A stretch of 64,000 nt of DNA from Algoriphagus sp. A40 (GTDB lineage Bacteria > Bacteroidota > Bacteroidia > Cytophagales > Cyclobacteriaceae). The notes below the pieces were generated by a model, which saw only the letters and a list, made by a program, of their open reading frames with translations, ran no database searches and was not told the origin of the DNA. Location: assembly GCF_002002735.1 (NCBI RefSeq), contig NZ_MUNY01000078.1, positions 350,242-414,241 of the forward strand. Reading direction: 5' to 3'. Shown here piece by piece: positions 17,137 through 26,294 of this stretch (positions are counted from its first letter, which is position 1; every line of letters starts with the position of its first letter). Both the position numbers and the translations under genes were made by a program.

Positions 17137-20058
17137 TCAAAACGCCCTGTCGTCCAAGTGATCTCCAAGCTGAAGTCTCGGCACACCCTTGGTCATCCAT
17201 TCAGGTGCAGGAAGGCCTTTGAGGTGATGGTCAAAGAATTCCATCATTCTCACACTATAATCTTTTCGGTTTTCGAGTTTTCCCAAACCGTGATTTTCAC
17301 CCAGGTACTGAACCATAATGACCGGTTTTTTCAACCTGCGAAGGGCATTGTAGTATTCTACGCCTTGAGTGAAGTCGACTGCGCCGTCTTTGTCATTGTG
17401 TAGTAAAAGGAGGGGAGTCTGCACATTTTTCACATGGTAAATCGGACTGTTTCGCTCGTAAGCATCCCAGTTTTCCCAAGGTCCGCCTAAAAATCTTCCC
17501 TGAGAAGCCTCGAAAATTGACATGTTTCCTCCACCGGAATTCCAGTAGATCAAATCATACATCGAGATCATATTAGTCAAAGGCGCACCGGCAGCAGCAG
17601 CTTTGAAACGGTTGGTCTGGGTGATCAGGAAAGAAGTCTGGTACCCTCCCCAGCTGTGTCCGTGGAGGCCCATTTTGGTTTCGTCAATCACGCCGGTTTT
17701 CAGAGCTGCATCCACGGCTGGTAAAACGCACCAAACTGCCGACATTCCCGGATCATCCATTTTGTAAACGATATCCGGAATCAGAACTGCATATCCGTTA
17801 CTGGTGTAGATGCTTGGACTCCAGCCTGTACCGCTGTAGCCTGGATTGGACCAGTTGTGCAAAGTCTGGGAAAGCTTCTCGTAATAATAGATTACCGTCG
17901 GATACTTTTGCCCCTCAACATAATCTGCAGGAAGGAAAAGGGCCGCCTGAAGGGTATCTCCTTTTGCAGAGATATAATCGATCAGTTGGGCACCCTTGGA
18001 CCAGGCAAATTTGCCGGCATCCGGAGCACTTTCAGAGACTTTTTTTCCATTTGCCAGGGTGGCATCAGTCAGGAAAATCTGAGTTGGTTCATTGAATTTC
18101 TCTTTGGAGTAAGTGAATACCCCAGACTTTTCTGCTTTTGCGATTCCGCTGATGTTGGCATCTTCCCAGAGAAGAACTTTTGGTCCTGCTGCCAATCCGG
18201 TTTTAGCTGGAGAGAGGCTGGCCACTCCGCTTTTCTTGGTCATTTCACCATAAGTGCGGAAATATACAGTTTTGGTCAGATCAATTCCTTTTTCCTCAGG
18301 ATCAAGCACAAATCGATACTGGTAGCGGATTTTGTCCTTTTTGCCGTTTTGGGTCAGGTTGATGGCGCTTTCTTTGGCACCCATAGGGATTTGCCAAATG
18401 TCCCAACCATCCCGAACAAGTACATATTTGCTGTCGCTGCTCCAGCCGAGTGGATTTTGCAAAGGATCCTTCACATTGTGATCATCCTCGGTATTGATCA
18501 AGGATACAGGAAGCTTCTCAGTGATGTTGGTATGGGTTTTAGCCAGGATGTCATAGACGTAGAAATGTCCGTCTTTACCGTAAAGCAGCTTTTTGCCATC
18601 AGTCGATGGGCGCGGCATGGAGGCAAAAGAAGGCATGTAGAAGTTTTCGAAAAGAGGTGTTTTTGCACCAGTTTTCAAGTCTACCAAGTAGAAATCCTGA
18701 TAGCTTTGGCCATTCAAGTTGATGTCCAATTCGTATTTTTGACGGTCAGAACCTAGCGCAAAATGTTCTTGAGGAAGAATATTCAAGTCCCGCATGCTGC
18801 TGTCCTGCAGAGCGATGTGCTTTTTGGCAGTGACATCATACATCGCCCAAAAGCTGTAGTTTTTGTCCATGGACTCCATCACCTGCTGGCGGGATTGAAG
18901 CCGGTCATCTTGCCAATGCCAAATGGTCATTTCCGGTTTTTTGGAATCATTCGTTTTTTTGCCATTAGTCTTTCCGGAATCGAGTTTGGCAATGGCTTTT
19001 TGGAGATCAGCGATGGATTTGATCGTAGTGTCTGCCATGATTTTGGCGATTTTCACTGACTCAGCTGCCGCTAGAGAGTCCTTGTTCTCCTCCTTCTTGG
19101 GACTTTCTTTTTCTGCTAAAACCAAAGGGTGAATTCCGTAGAAAAGTCGAGTCAAATCGTCCGACCACATCGGACGGCGGTTTTGGCTAATGGTGTATTT
19201 TTGATCAAATCCTGTCGAATCTTTTGCGGGTTCGTAAAGCGTGACTTGTGGGCCGGAAAGGTTTTTTACCCCCAAAACTGTCCCACGCTCCTGCTTGTAT
19301 TTTTTGTCTTTTTTAAGCTTGAGTGCTGCAAAGGCTTCTCCTTTTTCGGTCCAGTTGATGCTTTGATATCCGGCTTCGTCCGAGTCTAGGACTTGGATAG
19401 AATTGTTGGAAAGTGTCAAGAGATACAAGCCGTTTCCTTGAGAGTTGGCTGCATCAACAGAATAAGCCAAATGAGTTCCTGTTTTGTTTGAGGCATGTTC
19501 ACGCACATTTCCGAGGTTCTGGGATTTGCCGGAATTGAGGTGGTAAATCAGCAAATCGGAGCCTTTGGCCTCGCCGTTACCTTCTTTTGGGAAACTGATC
19601 AATAAGTGAGAGGAAGCGTCATTGTTGAAGCTGTATCCGCCGATTCCTTCAAATGTCTTTTTGTCTTCGGTCCCGAGTTTGATCAGGTGGAGTTTTTCCT
19701 TGAGGGGTTTGCCTTTGGCTTTTTCATTGGCAAGCTTTTCGGAGTTTTTTGGATACTCCCTGAAGGCGATCCATTGGCTGTTTTCGCTGAAGTCAAAGCT
19801 TGGGAAGCTGGTGTTTCCGATCGGGAACGTTTTTTTGGTAGCCGGATCGGAGACTTTTTGAAGGATCAATTCTCCGTCAGCTTCGATGCCGATCAGGGCG
19901 TAAGCCATCCACTGTCCGTCCGGGGAAAGTTTGAAGGCACTGTTGGGCATGTATTTCCAGGTGGCGACGTCCTTCCAGGACATGGGTTTGGTCTCCTGCG
20001 CACTGACAAATGTTGATGCCAGGCTGAGAAACCAAAAGAGTAGAACTATTTTTCTCAT
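17137..20058 (-). CDS. Secreted prolyl oligopeptidase family serine peptidase (S9)
   Basis: The 973-aa protein starts with a signal peptide (MRKIVLLFWFLSLASTFVSAQ). A long N-terminal half resembles a beta-propeller (repeats such as LSPDGQWMAYALIG and WSDDLTRLFYG). The C-terminal alpha/beta-hydrolase domain holds the catalytic Ser in GLHGHSWGGYQTSF, the Asp region in LLLLHNDKDGAVDF and the His in YLGENHGL, the order expected for S9. A Lys- and Ser-rich insertion (KESPKKEENKDSLAAAESVK) interrupts the propeller near residues 318-340. Likely periplasmic or surface peptide breakdown. Length is at the upper end for the family. Monocistronic. Confidence 0.9.
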   Translation of the reverse strand: MRKIVLLFWFLSLASTFVSAQETKPMSWKDVATWKYMPNSAFKLSPDGQWMAYALIGIEADGELILQKVSDPATKKTFPIGNTSFPSFDFSENSQWIAFREYPKNSEKLANEKAKGKPLKEKLHLIKLGTEDKKTFEGIGGYSFNNDASSHLLISFPKEGNGEAKGSDLLIYHLNSGKSQNLGNVREHASNKTGTHLAYSVDAANSQGNGLYLLTLSNNSIQVLDSDEAGYQSINWTEKGEAFAALKLKKDKKYKQERGTVLGVKNLSGPQVTLYEPAKDSTGFDQKYTISQNRRPMWSDDLTRLFYGIHPLVLAEKESPKKEENKDSLAAAESVKIAKIMADTTIKSIADLQKAIAKLDSGKTNGKKTNDSKKPEMTIWHWQDDRLQSRQQVMESMDKNYSFWAMYDVTAKKHIALQDSSMRDLNILPQEHFALGSDRQKYELDINLNGQSYQDFYLVDLKTGAKTPLFENFYMPSFASMPRPSTDGKKLLYGKDGHFYVYDILAKTHTNITEKLPVSLINTEDDHNVKDPLQNPLGWSSDSKYVLVRDGWDIWQIPMGAKESAINLTQNGKKDKIRYQYRFVLDPEEKGIDLTKTVYFRTYGEMTKKSGVASLSPAKTGLAAGPKVLLWEDANISGIAKAEKSGVFTYSKEKFNEPTQIFLTDATLANGKKVSESAPDAGKFAWSKGAQLIDYISAKGDTLQAALFLPADYVEGQKYPTVIYYYEKLSQTLHNWSNPGYSGTGWSPSIYTSNGYAVLIPDIVYKMDDPGMSAVWCVLPAVDAALKTGVIDETKMGLHGHSWGGYQTSFLITQTNRFKAAAAGAPLTNMISMYDLIYWNSGGGNMSIFEASQGRFLGGPWENWDAYERNSPIYHVKNVQTPLLLLHNDKDGAVDFTQGVEYYNALRRLKKPVIMVQYLGENHGLGKLENRKDYSVRMMEFFDHHLKGLPAPEWMTKGVPRLQLGDHLDDRAF

Positions 20059-20167
20059 GGGGTAAAAATTATGTGGATTTTGAAATTAGGGAAAATTATT
20101 GATGTCTACTGTCCATCGACAATAGAGGGTTTCATTGTATTGTTGATTCCTGAAAAAAGGAGGTGCC

Positions 20168-20203
20168 AAAAAAAATCCCTAAATCAAATGATTTGGGGAT
20201 TTT
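20168..20203 (-). terminator. Intrinsic terminator of the amidohydrolase gene
   Basis: A continuous 15-bp stem including one T-G pair (AAAATCCCTAAATCA / TGATTTGGGGATTTT) with a 2-nt loop and A-rich 3' flank, which is a T-run in the transcript. It lies 18 bp below the stop at 20221. Confidence 0.75.
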
Positions 20204-20220
20204 GCAGGCTTTAGTTGAAA

Positions 20221-21927
20221 TTACTGCCGGCTGAACACAATTTTTCCCCCGACCACAGTCAACTCCACTTTCGCATTCAGAATATCATTCTCAGGGATTT
20301 CCATAATGTCTTTGTCATATACGGTGAAATCTGCAGCCTTTCCAACTTCAATAGAACCTTTGAAATCTTCCTCAAACTCGGCATAAGCCCCGTCCAGAGT
20401 GTAGGACTTCAAAGCCTGCACACGGGTCATTTTTTGCTCCCCTTCATAGCCACCATCGGGAAGCCCTTGTAGTGTTTTTCTCGATACCGAAGCAAAGAAA
20501 GAAGGAATCGGATCAACAGGTTCCACAGGAGCGTCCGTTCCATTCGTCACGACGGCTCCGGTTTTTATCAGAGATTGCCACACATACGCTCCGTCGATGA
20601 TGCGCTTTTCTCCCAAGCGATCGATCGCCCAAGGCCTATCCGAACTCAAGTGAATCGCCTGCATGGCTGCTATCACGCCAAGTTTTCCGAATCTTGGAAT
20701 GTCGTCCGGATGCAAATGCTGTGCATGCTCGATGCGGAAGCGGTGATCTTTGGCTTCCGGGTTTTTAGCCAAAGCTGCTTCAAATCTGTCCAAAATCTCC
20801 TGATTAGCGCGGTCGCCAATGGCATGCGCGCAAACTTGGAAACCGAGTGGAATGGCTTTCTCAGAAACTTCCGTCACTACAGCCATCGGCAAAGTCTCAT
20901 GACCTCGATGGCCAGGCTTATCTGAATAATCTTCCAATAGCCAAGCTCCCCAAGGACCAAGTGCTCCATCACAATTCAATTTGATGGATCGTACAGTTAC
21001 AAAATGATCCGGATCGATCATAGGACCTTTTTGGTACCAAGCGTCCAAAAGTTCTGGCTGGCGTCCACTCAGCATAATGTACATCCGGGCAGTGAGTTTG
21101 CCTTCGTTTTTGAACTTTTGCAACAGATCGATTACATCCTGACCTGAGCCTGCGTCATGAAAGGAAGTGATGCCCTTTTCTGCAAGTTCCTTTAAGGCCA
21201 AAGTCAAAGCTTCTTCCGCCCGCTCAGGAGTCTCTTCTGGAATCAATTTGCTCACCAAAGCGGAAGCCCGCTCCACCAAAACTCCGGTTGGATTTCCCAA
21301 TTCGTCACGGAGAACTTCTCCACCTTCGACTTCCTGAGTCGGTTTTTCGCTTCTTAGCTGTGTAATTCCGGCAAGTTCCATCGCCTTTTTGTTCACAAAA
21401 GAAGCATGGCCGGAGGCGTGTGCGAGGTACACGGGATTGTTTGGCGTGACAGCGCTCAAAGCGTCGTGGGTTTGGAAACCTTTGACAGTCTTGTCCGGCA
21501 TTTGGAGCCACTTGTCTTGATGCCAACCACGTCCTGTGATCCAGTCACCGGGTTCGGCTTTGGCGGCAGCTTCAGCTACTTTTTGGATGAGTTCGTCGTA
21601 AGTTTTGACGTACATCAGATCTATTTCCAGCTTGTTGTAGCCGATACCCATGAGGTGTGCGTGCGATTCGATCAGCCCGGGAGTCATGGTTTTGCCTTGC
21701 AAATCGATCACTTCGGTGGCTTCGCCCACGTAGGTTTGGATTTCTTCAACCGTTCCAACTGCGAGGATTAGTCCGTCTTTTACTGCCACTGCTTCGGCTT
21801 TGGGGTGGGCTTCGTTTACGGTGTAGATGATGCCATTTGTAAATACTTTGTCTGCGGGATTTTCGGGACCGGATTTACAAGCCCAAGCAAATAGGGCGAG
21901 AAAAAGGAGGGTGTATAAGTTTTTCAT
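20221..21927 (-). CDS. Amidohydrolase family lipoprotein (YtcJ-like)
   Basis: The 568-aa product starts MKNLYTLLFLALFAWACKSGP, a lipoprotein signal with lipobox (A)WAC. The composite urease-like beta-sandwich/TIM-barrel fold is visible from AVAVKDGLILAVGT and GLIESHAHLMGIG (the metal-binding HxH). GRGWHQDKW, IKLNCDGALGPWGAWL, RIEHAQHLHPDDI and TNGTDAPVEPVDPI follow, all typical of YtcJ/Nfda-type amidohydrolase 3 proteins. These hydrolyse amide or formamide bonds; the substrate is unknown. Lipidation suggests an envelope location. Two nearby envelope genes are co-directional but separated by gaps. Confidence 0.88.
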   Translation of the reverse strand: MKNLYTLLFLALFAWACKSGPENPADKVFTNGIIYTVNEAHPKAEAVAVKDGLILAVGTVEEIQTYVGEATEVIDLQGKTMTPGLIESHAHLMGIGYNKLEIDLMYVKTYDELIQKVAEAAAKAEPGDWITGRGWHQDKWLQMPDKTVKGFQTHDALSAVTPNNPVYLAHASGHASFVNKKAMELAGITQLRSEKPTQEVEGGEVLRDELGNPTGVLVERASALVSKLIPEETPERAEEALTLALKELAEKGITSFHDAGSGQDVIDLLQKFKNEGKLTARMYIMLSGRQPELLDAWYQKGPMIDPDHFVTVRSIKLNCDGALGPWGAWLLEDYSDKPGHRGHETLPMAVVTEVSEKAIPLGFQVCAHAIGDRANQEILDRFEAALAKNPEAKDHRFRIEHAQHLHPDDIPRFGKLGVIAAMQAIHLSSDRPWAIDRLGEKRIIDGAYVWQSLIKTGAVVTNGTDAPVEPVDPIPSFFASVSRKTLQGLPDGGYEGEQKMTRVQALKSYTLDGAYAEFEEDFKGSIEVGKAADFTVYDKDIMEIPENDILNAKVELTVVGGKIVFSRQ

Positions 21928-21990
21928 GGATTTATAATTCTGAAACGAAACTAGATGTTTTGATCCAGAGCTACAAAACCAGTCCTGTAA

Positions 21991-24075
21991 TCAGCGGATC
22001 AGAATCTTTTTTGTCAAAACTTGGCGATCCTCAGCTTCTAATTGCAGAAAATAAAGACCGGGATTGAGCACTTGGGTTTGAATTTCAACCTCACGATTGG
22101 CTGGAATGTTGATTTCATCCAAAATAACCTGACCAAAACTGGAAATCAGTTTTGCGGTGGCGGATGTATTGCTGATGACTTTAAAAGGGCCATTGGTTGG
22201 ATTGGGATAGACCTTGACTAGAAAATCACCTTCTCCCGGATTTTGGCTTTCCAAGGATTTTAGATAAGTGATTCCACCGCCCCGACTACCTAAAATCAAA
22301 TCTGGTCCTTCCTCGAAAGCAGGGTTGAGTACCGAAATCCAGGTGTTTCTGCCCAGTCGGGTTGGTAGATTTTCATTCCCTATTTTCAGCAAAACTTCTT
22401 CCCGAATCTCCGAATTCATGAAATCACGGATTCGGATCAGTTTACCGGTTTGATCCGCGGTGAAAAGATCAGGATTAGTTTTGAAATGGACTCCTACACT
22501 CAAATTTCGATTGGCTGGATTGTCGACAAATCCCAAAAAATCCTCTTCACGCAAGGTCACTGAATTGCCAGCAAAATTGACTTCGTAAAGATCCAAAGCT
22601 CCATTTTGGCCGGCAATCAGGAGATAGTCTTTTCCCTCAAATGGAAAAAATGTAAGCTGATCTCCGCGACGAGGCGTCCATCCACTCAGATTGAAATCTA
22701 CAAATCCGCTGCCTTCTGATCTAAGTAAAAGCTGGGTTGGGACTGAGTTGATGATTCGCGTTCCGGAGATCAAAAAGTAATCCCTGTTTTGAATGTCGGT
22801 GTATTCGATCAATTGGAGATCCAGAAGATTTTGCTCAGAAAGCTCCATCCAATCACTCTCCAGCAACTCGAACTCTGAACCGCTGTATGCCATTCGAAAT
22901 GCCTGTCCTGAGACTGTTTGGTCTGTTTTTACATTTGCAGTGAGCCAAAGTTCTCCTCCAAATTTGTTGCCTCTGAAAAACGGACGGGCATTTTCTCCCA
23001 AATCAAAGAGTTGAGATTGGAGGAAATTCGGGTCTTGTGTCCCGCTTTCATCCAGTTTGACGATGGATTTGGCAAAGTCGATTTTGTAGTCAAAGGAGGC
23101 CTCATTGGTATTGAGACTGATGATCAATTCCTCCTCGATAAATTGACCGATATGGAAAATCGGGAACTCCGGGAGGCTGCCAAAGCCGGGAATTTCTTTT
23201 AAAAAACTTGTGAAAAGCGGAGCCGCATCGGTACCGAAATTGGGTAAATAATACAAGGTGTTACACTCATCCCTCCCTAAAACCAGGTCTGCAATCCCAT
23301 CTCCGGAAAAGTCTCGATACAAAATGCTGTGGCCGCCGGCATGTTGGATTCGTGCGTTTTCGTCAGTTCTTTCGGAGGGAATAATTGGCCTTCCATCACA
23401 CTTTTCCCCAAAAGAGAAATCCGAACAGCCACAGAAAACGAAATTCCCCCAAAAGCTTTGGGGAAAAGCAAAGCCATCGATGTCAGCGATTCCTTTTCTC
23501 TCGATCGAAGAGTTTTTATAATATTCAAGGAAATCTCCCGAGGCAAAATTGAATATCACCAGATCCAAGTCTCCGTCTCCGTCCAGATCTTTAATTAAAG
23601 GAGTGTCCAGATTATTTGCCTGAATATTGCCAGAACCATCTAGCCTGAGGAAATTTTGGGCCATCGTCCAGGAGATTTGTGAGCCCTGCGAAGTATTTCG
23701 ATAGGCTTTAATTCCTAAAGCTGTAGAGGTGAAAAGGTCTTTTTTTCCGTCTCCGTCAAAGTCAGCCAAAACCAAGAAACCTGAAATGTCTTGTGGAAAA
23801 AAGTAGGCTGAATGTGGCAGGATTCTGAAACTTTCATCGTTTTTTTCAAAAACCTGAAGCTGTCGGGAATTAATATCCCAGATAACCCATTCTTCTTTTC
23901 CATCTCCCGTCAAATCCATGGTTTGAATCTGTGCGGAATTGATTCCCTGCGAAAAAGGGACAGGAACTTGGGCATCGTTTTTCCGAATTGATTTTTCTTG
24001 GTCAAATTCAAAAACTACCTGTGAAAAGGAATTGAAACTGAGTAAAGCGAAAAGAAAAATCAGGGGTTTTTGCAT
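21991..24075 (-). CDS. FG-GAP repeat protein with type IX secretion sorting domain
   Basis: The start at 24075 (MQKPLIFLFALLSFNSFSQ) is preferred over 24123 because it exposes the signal peptide; the protein is then 694 aa. Several FG-GAP/VCBS-like segments have calcium-binding Asp patterns: MDLTGDGKEEWVIWDI, DFDGDGKKDLFTST, DLDGDGDLDLVIFNF and DFSGDGIADLVLGRDE. The C-terminal 80 residues begin VKVYPNPTNGPFKV and end in VLTKKILIR, the Por secretion (T9SS type A) sorting domain that directs export and cell-surface attachment. A propeller of this kind probably binds a ligand or matrix; no enzyme motif is seen. Confidence 0.85.
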   Translation of the reverse strand: MQKPLIFLFALLSFNSFSQVVFEFDQEKSIRKNDAQVPVPFSQGINSAQIQTMDLTGDGKEEWVIWDINSRQLQVFEKNDESFRILPHSAYFFPQDISGFLVLADFDGDGKKDLFTSTALGIKAYRNTSQGSQISWTMAQNFLRLDGSGNIQANNLDTPLIKDLDGDGDLDLVIFNFASGDFLEYYKNSSIERKGIADIDGFAFPQSFWGNFVFCGCSDFSFGEKCDGRPIIPSERTDENARIQHAGGHSILYRDFSGDGIADLVLGRDECNTLYYLPNFGTDAAPLFTSFLKEIPGFGSLPEFPIFHIGQFIEEELIISLNTNEASFDYKIDFAKSIVKLDESGTQDPNFLQSQLFDLGENARPFFRGNKFGGELWLTANVKTDQTVSGQAFRMAYSGSEFELLESDWMELSEQNLLDLQLIEYTDIQNRDYFLISGTRIINSVPTQLLLRSEGSGFVDFNLSGWTPRRGDQLTFFPFEGKDYLLIAGQNGALDLYEVNFAGNSVTLREEDFLGFVDNPANRNLSVGVHFKTNPDLFTADQTGKLIRIRDFMNSEIREEVLLKIGNENLPTRLGRNTWISVLNPAFEEGPDLILGSRGGGITYLKSLESQNPGEGDFLVKVYPNPTNGPFKVISNTSATAKLISSFGQVILDEINIPANREVEIQTQVLNPGLYFLQLEAEDRQVLTKKILIR

Positions 24076-24168
24076 GAAATAGGAAAATGTAAACTCTAAA
24101 ATAAAACGAAAGAGCCTCCCCAAAGATGTGAATCATTGCGTTATTTTGGCAATTAATTCTTTCCAATA

Positions 24169-25461
24169 ATGAATCTCTCCATTCTCTACGAACTGTATTT
24201 GAAAAGCACCGGTGTCAGCACCGATACCCGGAAAATCGGGCAGGGAAATCTGTTTTTTGCGCTGAAGGGGCCCAATTTCAATGCAAATGAGTTTGCTCCG
24301 AAAGCCCTCGAAATGGGAGCCTCTACTGTCGTGATTGATGATCCAGCCTACTGGGTGGAGGACGATGAGCGGTATTTCATCTGTGAGGATGTGTTGGCGA
24401 CTTTGCAGAAATTGGCCAATCACCATCGTCATCAACTCAAGATTCCCATTATCGGATTGACCGGGTCAAACGGGAAGACGACCTCCAAAGAGCTTTTGAA
24501 TGCTGTACTGAAGCAGAAGTTTAAAACTGTCGCGACTATCGGTAATCTCAACAACCACATCGGTGTGCCGCTGACTTTGCTATCGGTCGGATCAGAAGCC
24601 GAAATTGCAATCGTGGAAATGGGGGCTAACAAACCAGGTGACATCAAAGAGCTCTGCGATATCGCTGAACCAACCCATGGGTTTATCACCAATATTGGTC
24701 GAGCACATTTGGAAGGGATGGGTGGACCTGAGGGAGTATTGAAAACCAAAACCGAGCTTTTCCAGCATTTGAGAGAAACCAAAGGAACGGTTTTTATCAA
24801 TTCTCAGGATCCGATTTTATCCAATATGGCCAAGCGATTCGAGAATCCTGTTCTTTATCCGGCTAATGGAGATTTTTGCGAGGTGGAATTTCTGGGAGCT
24901 GATCCTTTCGTAAAGTTCACAGTGGAAGGCTCGGATCAGGTGTTTCAAACCAACCTAATCGGTGGCTATAATTTTGGAAATATCGCCACGGCATTGACAA
25001 TTGGGAAGTTTTTTGGAGTTCCGATGGAAAAAGCCGTGGAGGCGGTAGTCAACTATCGGCCGGAAAACATGCGATCCCAACTGATTGAAAAGCGCAGCAA
25101 TACCATCATTTTGGATGCATACAATGCCAATCCTTCCAGTATGGAGGTTGCGATTCGGACGTTTGGTCAGATGACGGGCAAAAGGAAAATGATCATTCTT
25201 GGCGATATGTTTGAACTCGGAGACCACGCCAAAACCGAGCATCGAAGGATAGGTGAGATCGTGAGCGAATACCCGATTGACAAGGTTTGCTTTACCGGAA
25301 AGTTGATGGTTTCTGCCTTGGAAAAGGCTCCCAAATCACTGTATTTCCCTGATCCTTTCTCATTGAGAAATTGGCTGGAAGACAGTAAGCTGGAAGATTA
25401 TCTGATTCTGATCAAAGGAAGCAGGGGAATGAAGCTGGAAACTTTGGTGGATTTTATTTGA
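24169..25461 (+). CDS. murF: UDP-N-acetylmuramoyl-tripeptide--D-alanyl-D-alanine ligase
   Basis: This 430-aa Mur ligase adds D-Ala-D-Ala to UDP-MurNAc-tripeptide, the last cytoplasmic step of the peptidoglycan precursor. The N-terminal domain has STDTRKIGQGNLFFALKGPNFN, the central ATPase has LTGSNGKTTSKELLNAV near residue 98-113, and further ligase motifs are VEMGANKPGDIKEL and LDAYNANPSSMEVAI. MurF rather than MurC, D or E is indicated by the NANPSSM motif and the short N-terminal domain. It is outside any dcw cluster in this window. Its 3' end overlaps the convergent PIN toxin gene by 8 bp. Confidence 0.95.
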   Translation: MNLSILYELYLKSTGVSTDTRKIGQGNLFFALKGPNFNANEFAPKALEMGASTVVIDDPAYWVEDDERYFICEDVLATLQKLANHHRHQLKIPIIGLTGSNGKTTSKELLNAVLKQKFKTVATIGNLNNHIGVPLTLLSVGSEAEIAIVEMGANKPGDIKELCDIAEPTHGFITNIGRAHLEGMGGPEGVLKTKTELFQHLRETKGTVFINSQDPILSNMAKRFENPVLYPANGDFCEVEFLGADPFVKFTVEGSDQVFQTNLIGGYNFGNIATALTIGKFFGVPMEKAVEAVVNYRPENMRSQLIEKRSNTIILDAYNANPSSMEVAIRTFGQMTGKRKMIILGDMFELGDHAKTEHRRIGEIVSEYPIDKVCFTGKLMVSALEKAPKSLYFPDPFSLRNWLEDSKLEDYLILIKGSRGMKLETLVDFI

Positions 25462-25873
25462 AAAGTGCCAGAAAAGATTCCGGGGAATAAATCGGCAATT
25501 TAGACTTGCGGAAATCAGCGGTGTTTCGGGTGATAATACCTTCGATTTGTGAATCCTGCAAGGCGGTGAAATGTTGAATGGCATCTTCAAAATCTGGAAA
25601 ACCACTTTTCATTGCGGAGAAGATTTCTTTCTCTCCTACTGAAAGGATTTTTACCAAATCTGCCAATTCCTCGAGTAATAAAAGACTTTCTTCTTTTCCA
25701 ACAGCCTTGGTACAAATATAATGCACGTTAGTAATTGCCAGGGACGAGACAAAGATTTTTACCCTATGATTAAAAGACAATTGAAAAATTTGTTTAGCTC
25801 CGATATTAAAAGGAAGTCTTTTTAACAAGAAGTCCAAAATGACATCAGAATCCAAAAAATAGCTAGAGGCCAT
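25454..25873 (-). CDS. PIN-domain toxin (VapC-like)
   Basis: The 139-aa protein has the PIN nuclease pattern. Asp8 and Asp10 are in YFLDSDVILDFLL; a central acidic cluster is at DFEDAIQ (Asp94, Asp97) and the C-terminal acidic/Asn segment is ITRNTADFRKS (Asp120). Such toxins are Mg2+-dependent RNases that block translation when free of their antitoxin. The gene overlaps the upstream antitoxin ORF by 11 bp and follows it in transcription, the canonical type II order. RNA target unknown. Confidence 0.85.
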   Translation of the reverse strand: MASSYFLDSDVILDFLLKRLPFNIGAKQIFQLSFNHRVKIFVSSLAITNVHYICTKAVGKEESLLLLEELADLVKILSVGEKEIFSAMKSGFPDFEDAIQHFTALQDSQIEGIITRNTADFRKSKLPIYSPESFLALFK

Positions 25874-26132
25874 ATTTTTCCATCAAGGCCTTGGTAAGTT
25901 CTTCTTTGTAATCAAACTCTTCGCCTTCCTTTTTTAAGATTCCTTCAAAACGGAGAAAACTTTCTGGAAGCGGCTTTAGCTCGCCTTTCTTTGGTTCTTC
26001 TTTTTTTTCAAATGTGAGATGCTTAAAATAATTTTCCACCAAAGACGACAAACTTTGACCTTGTCGGGCAGCATATTCTTTGGCCTTTTCGATCACGTCT
26101 TTTTCGAGCGTAAGTGTTAATTTCGTATTCAT
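25863..26132 (-). CDS. Antitoxin (ribbon-helix-helix-like, DUF6364 type)
   Basis: The 89-aa protein starts MNTKLTLTLEKDVIEKAKEYA, a pattern of a beta strand plus helix followed by RQGQSLSSLVENYFKHL. This resembles the DNA-binding RHH N-terminus of small antitoxins. The Lys/Glu-rich C-terminal tail (FEGILKKEGEEFDYKEEL) would wrap the PIN toxin encoded immediately downstream. The family name is by recall of similar Bacteroidota proteins. Expression is probably autoregulated through the ACACGTGT palindromes just upstream of its start codon. Confidence 0.78.
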   Translation of the reverse strand: MNTKLTLTLEKDVIEKAKEYAARQGQSLSSLVENYFKHLTFEKKEEPKKGELKPLPESFLRFEGILKKEGEEFDYKEELTKALMEKYGL

Positions 26133-26133
26133 G

Positions 26134-26168
26134 ACACGTGTGGATTGTTATAACCTTACACGTGTAAG
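26134..26168. promoter_or_regulatory. Putative antitoxin operator (two ACACGTGT palindromes)
   Basis: ACACGTGT occurs at 26134-26141, directly next to the antitoxin start codon at 26132, and again at 26158-26165 inside the 14-bp perfect palindrome CTTACACGTGTAAG (26155-26168). The centres are 24 bp apart, a little over two helical turns. This fits cooperative binding of an RHH antitoxin dimer pair. Inference from position and symmetry. Confidence 0.6.
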
Positions 26169-26264
26169 TTAATCAAAAAGTTTCTATCTCGTCAATACAG
26201 GACTTGGTATTTTCTCGAACCTTCAAACCTCAAGAAGCTCCAATCAGTTAAACAATCCTATTTC

Positions 26265-26272
26265 TATCTTTA
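26265..26272 (+). promoter_or_regulatory. Possible promoter -7 box of the DUF2461 gene
   Basis: TATCTTTA is one base from the Bacteroidota TAnnTTTG box and lies 22 bp before the ATG at 26295. No clear -33 TTTG was assigned. Confidence 0.3.
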
Positions 26273-26294
26273 GCTTTCTCACTCCCCTCTTTCC

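Noticed and set aside
17857..18756. 299-aa ORF on the plus strand
   Set aside because: It lies entirely antisense to the S9 peptidase gene, whose motifs are clear; no recognisable domain is in the plus-strand translation.
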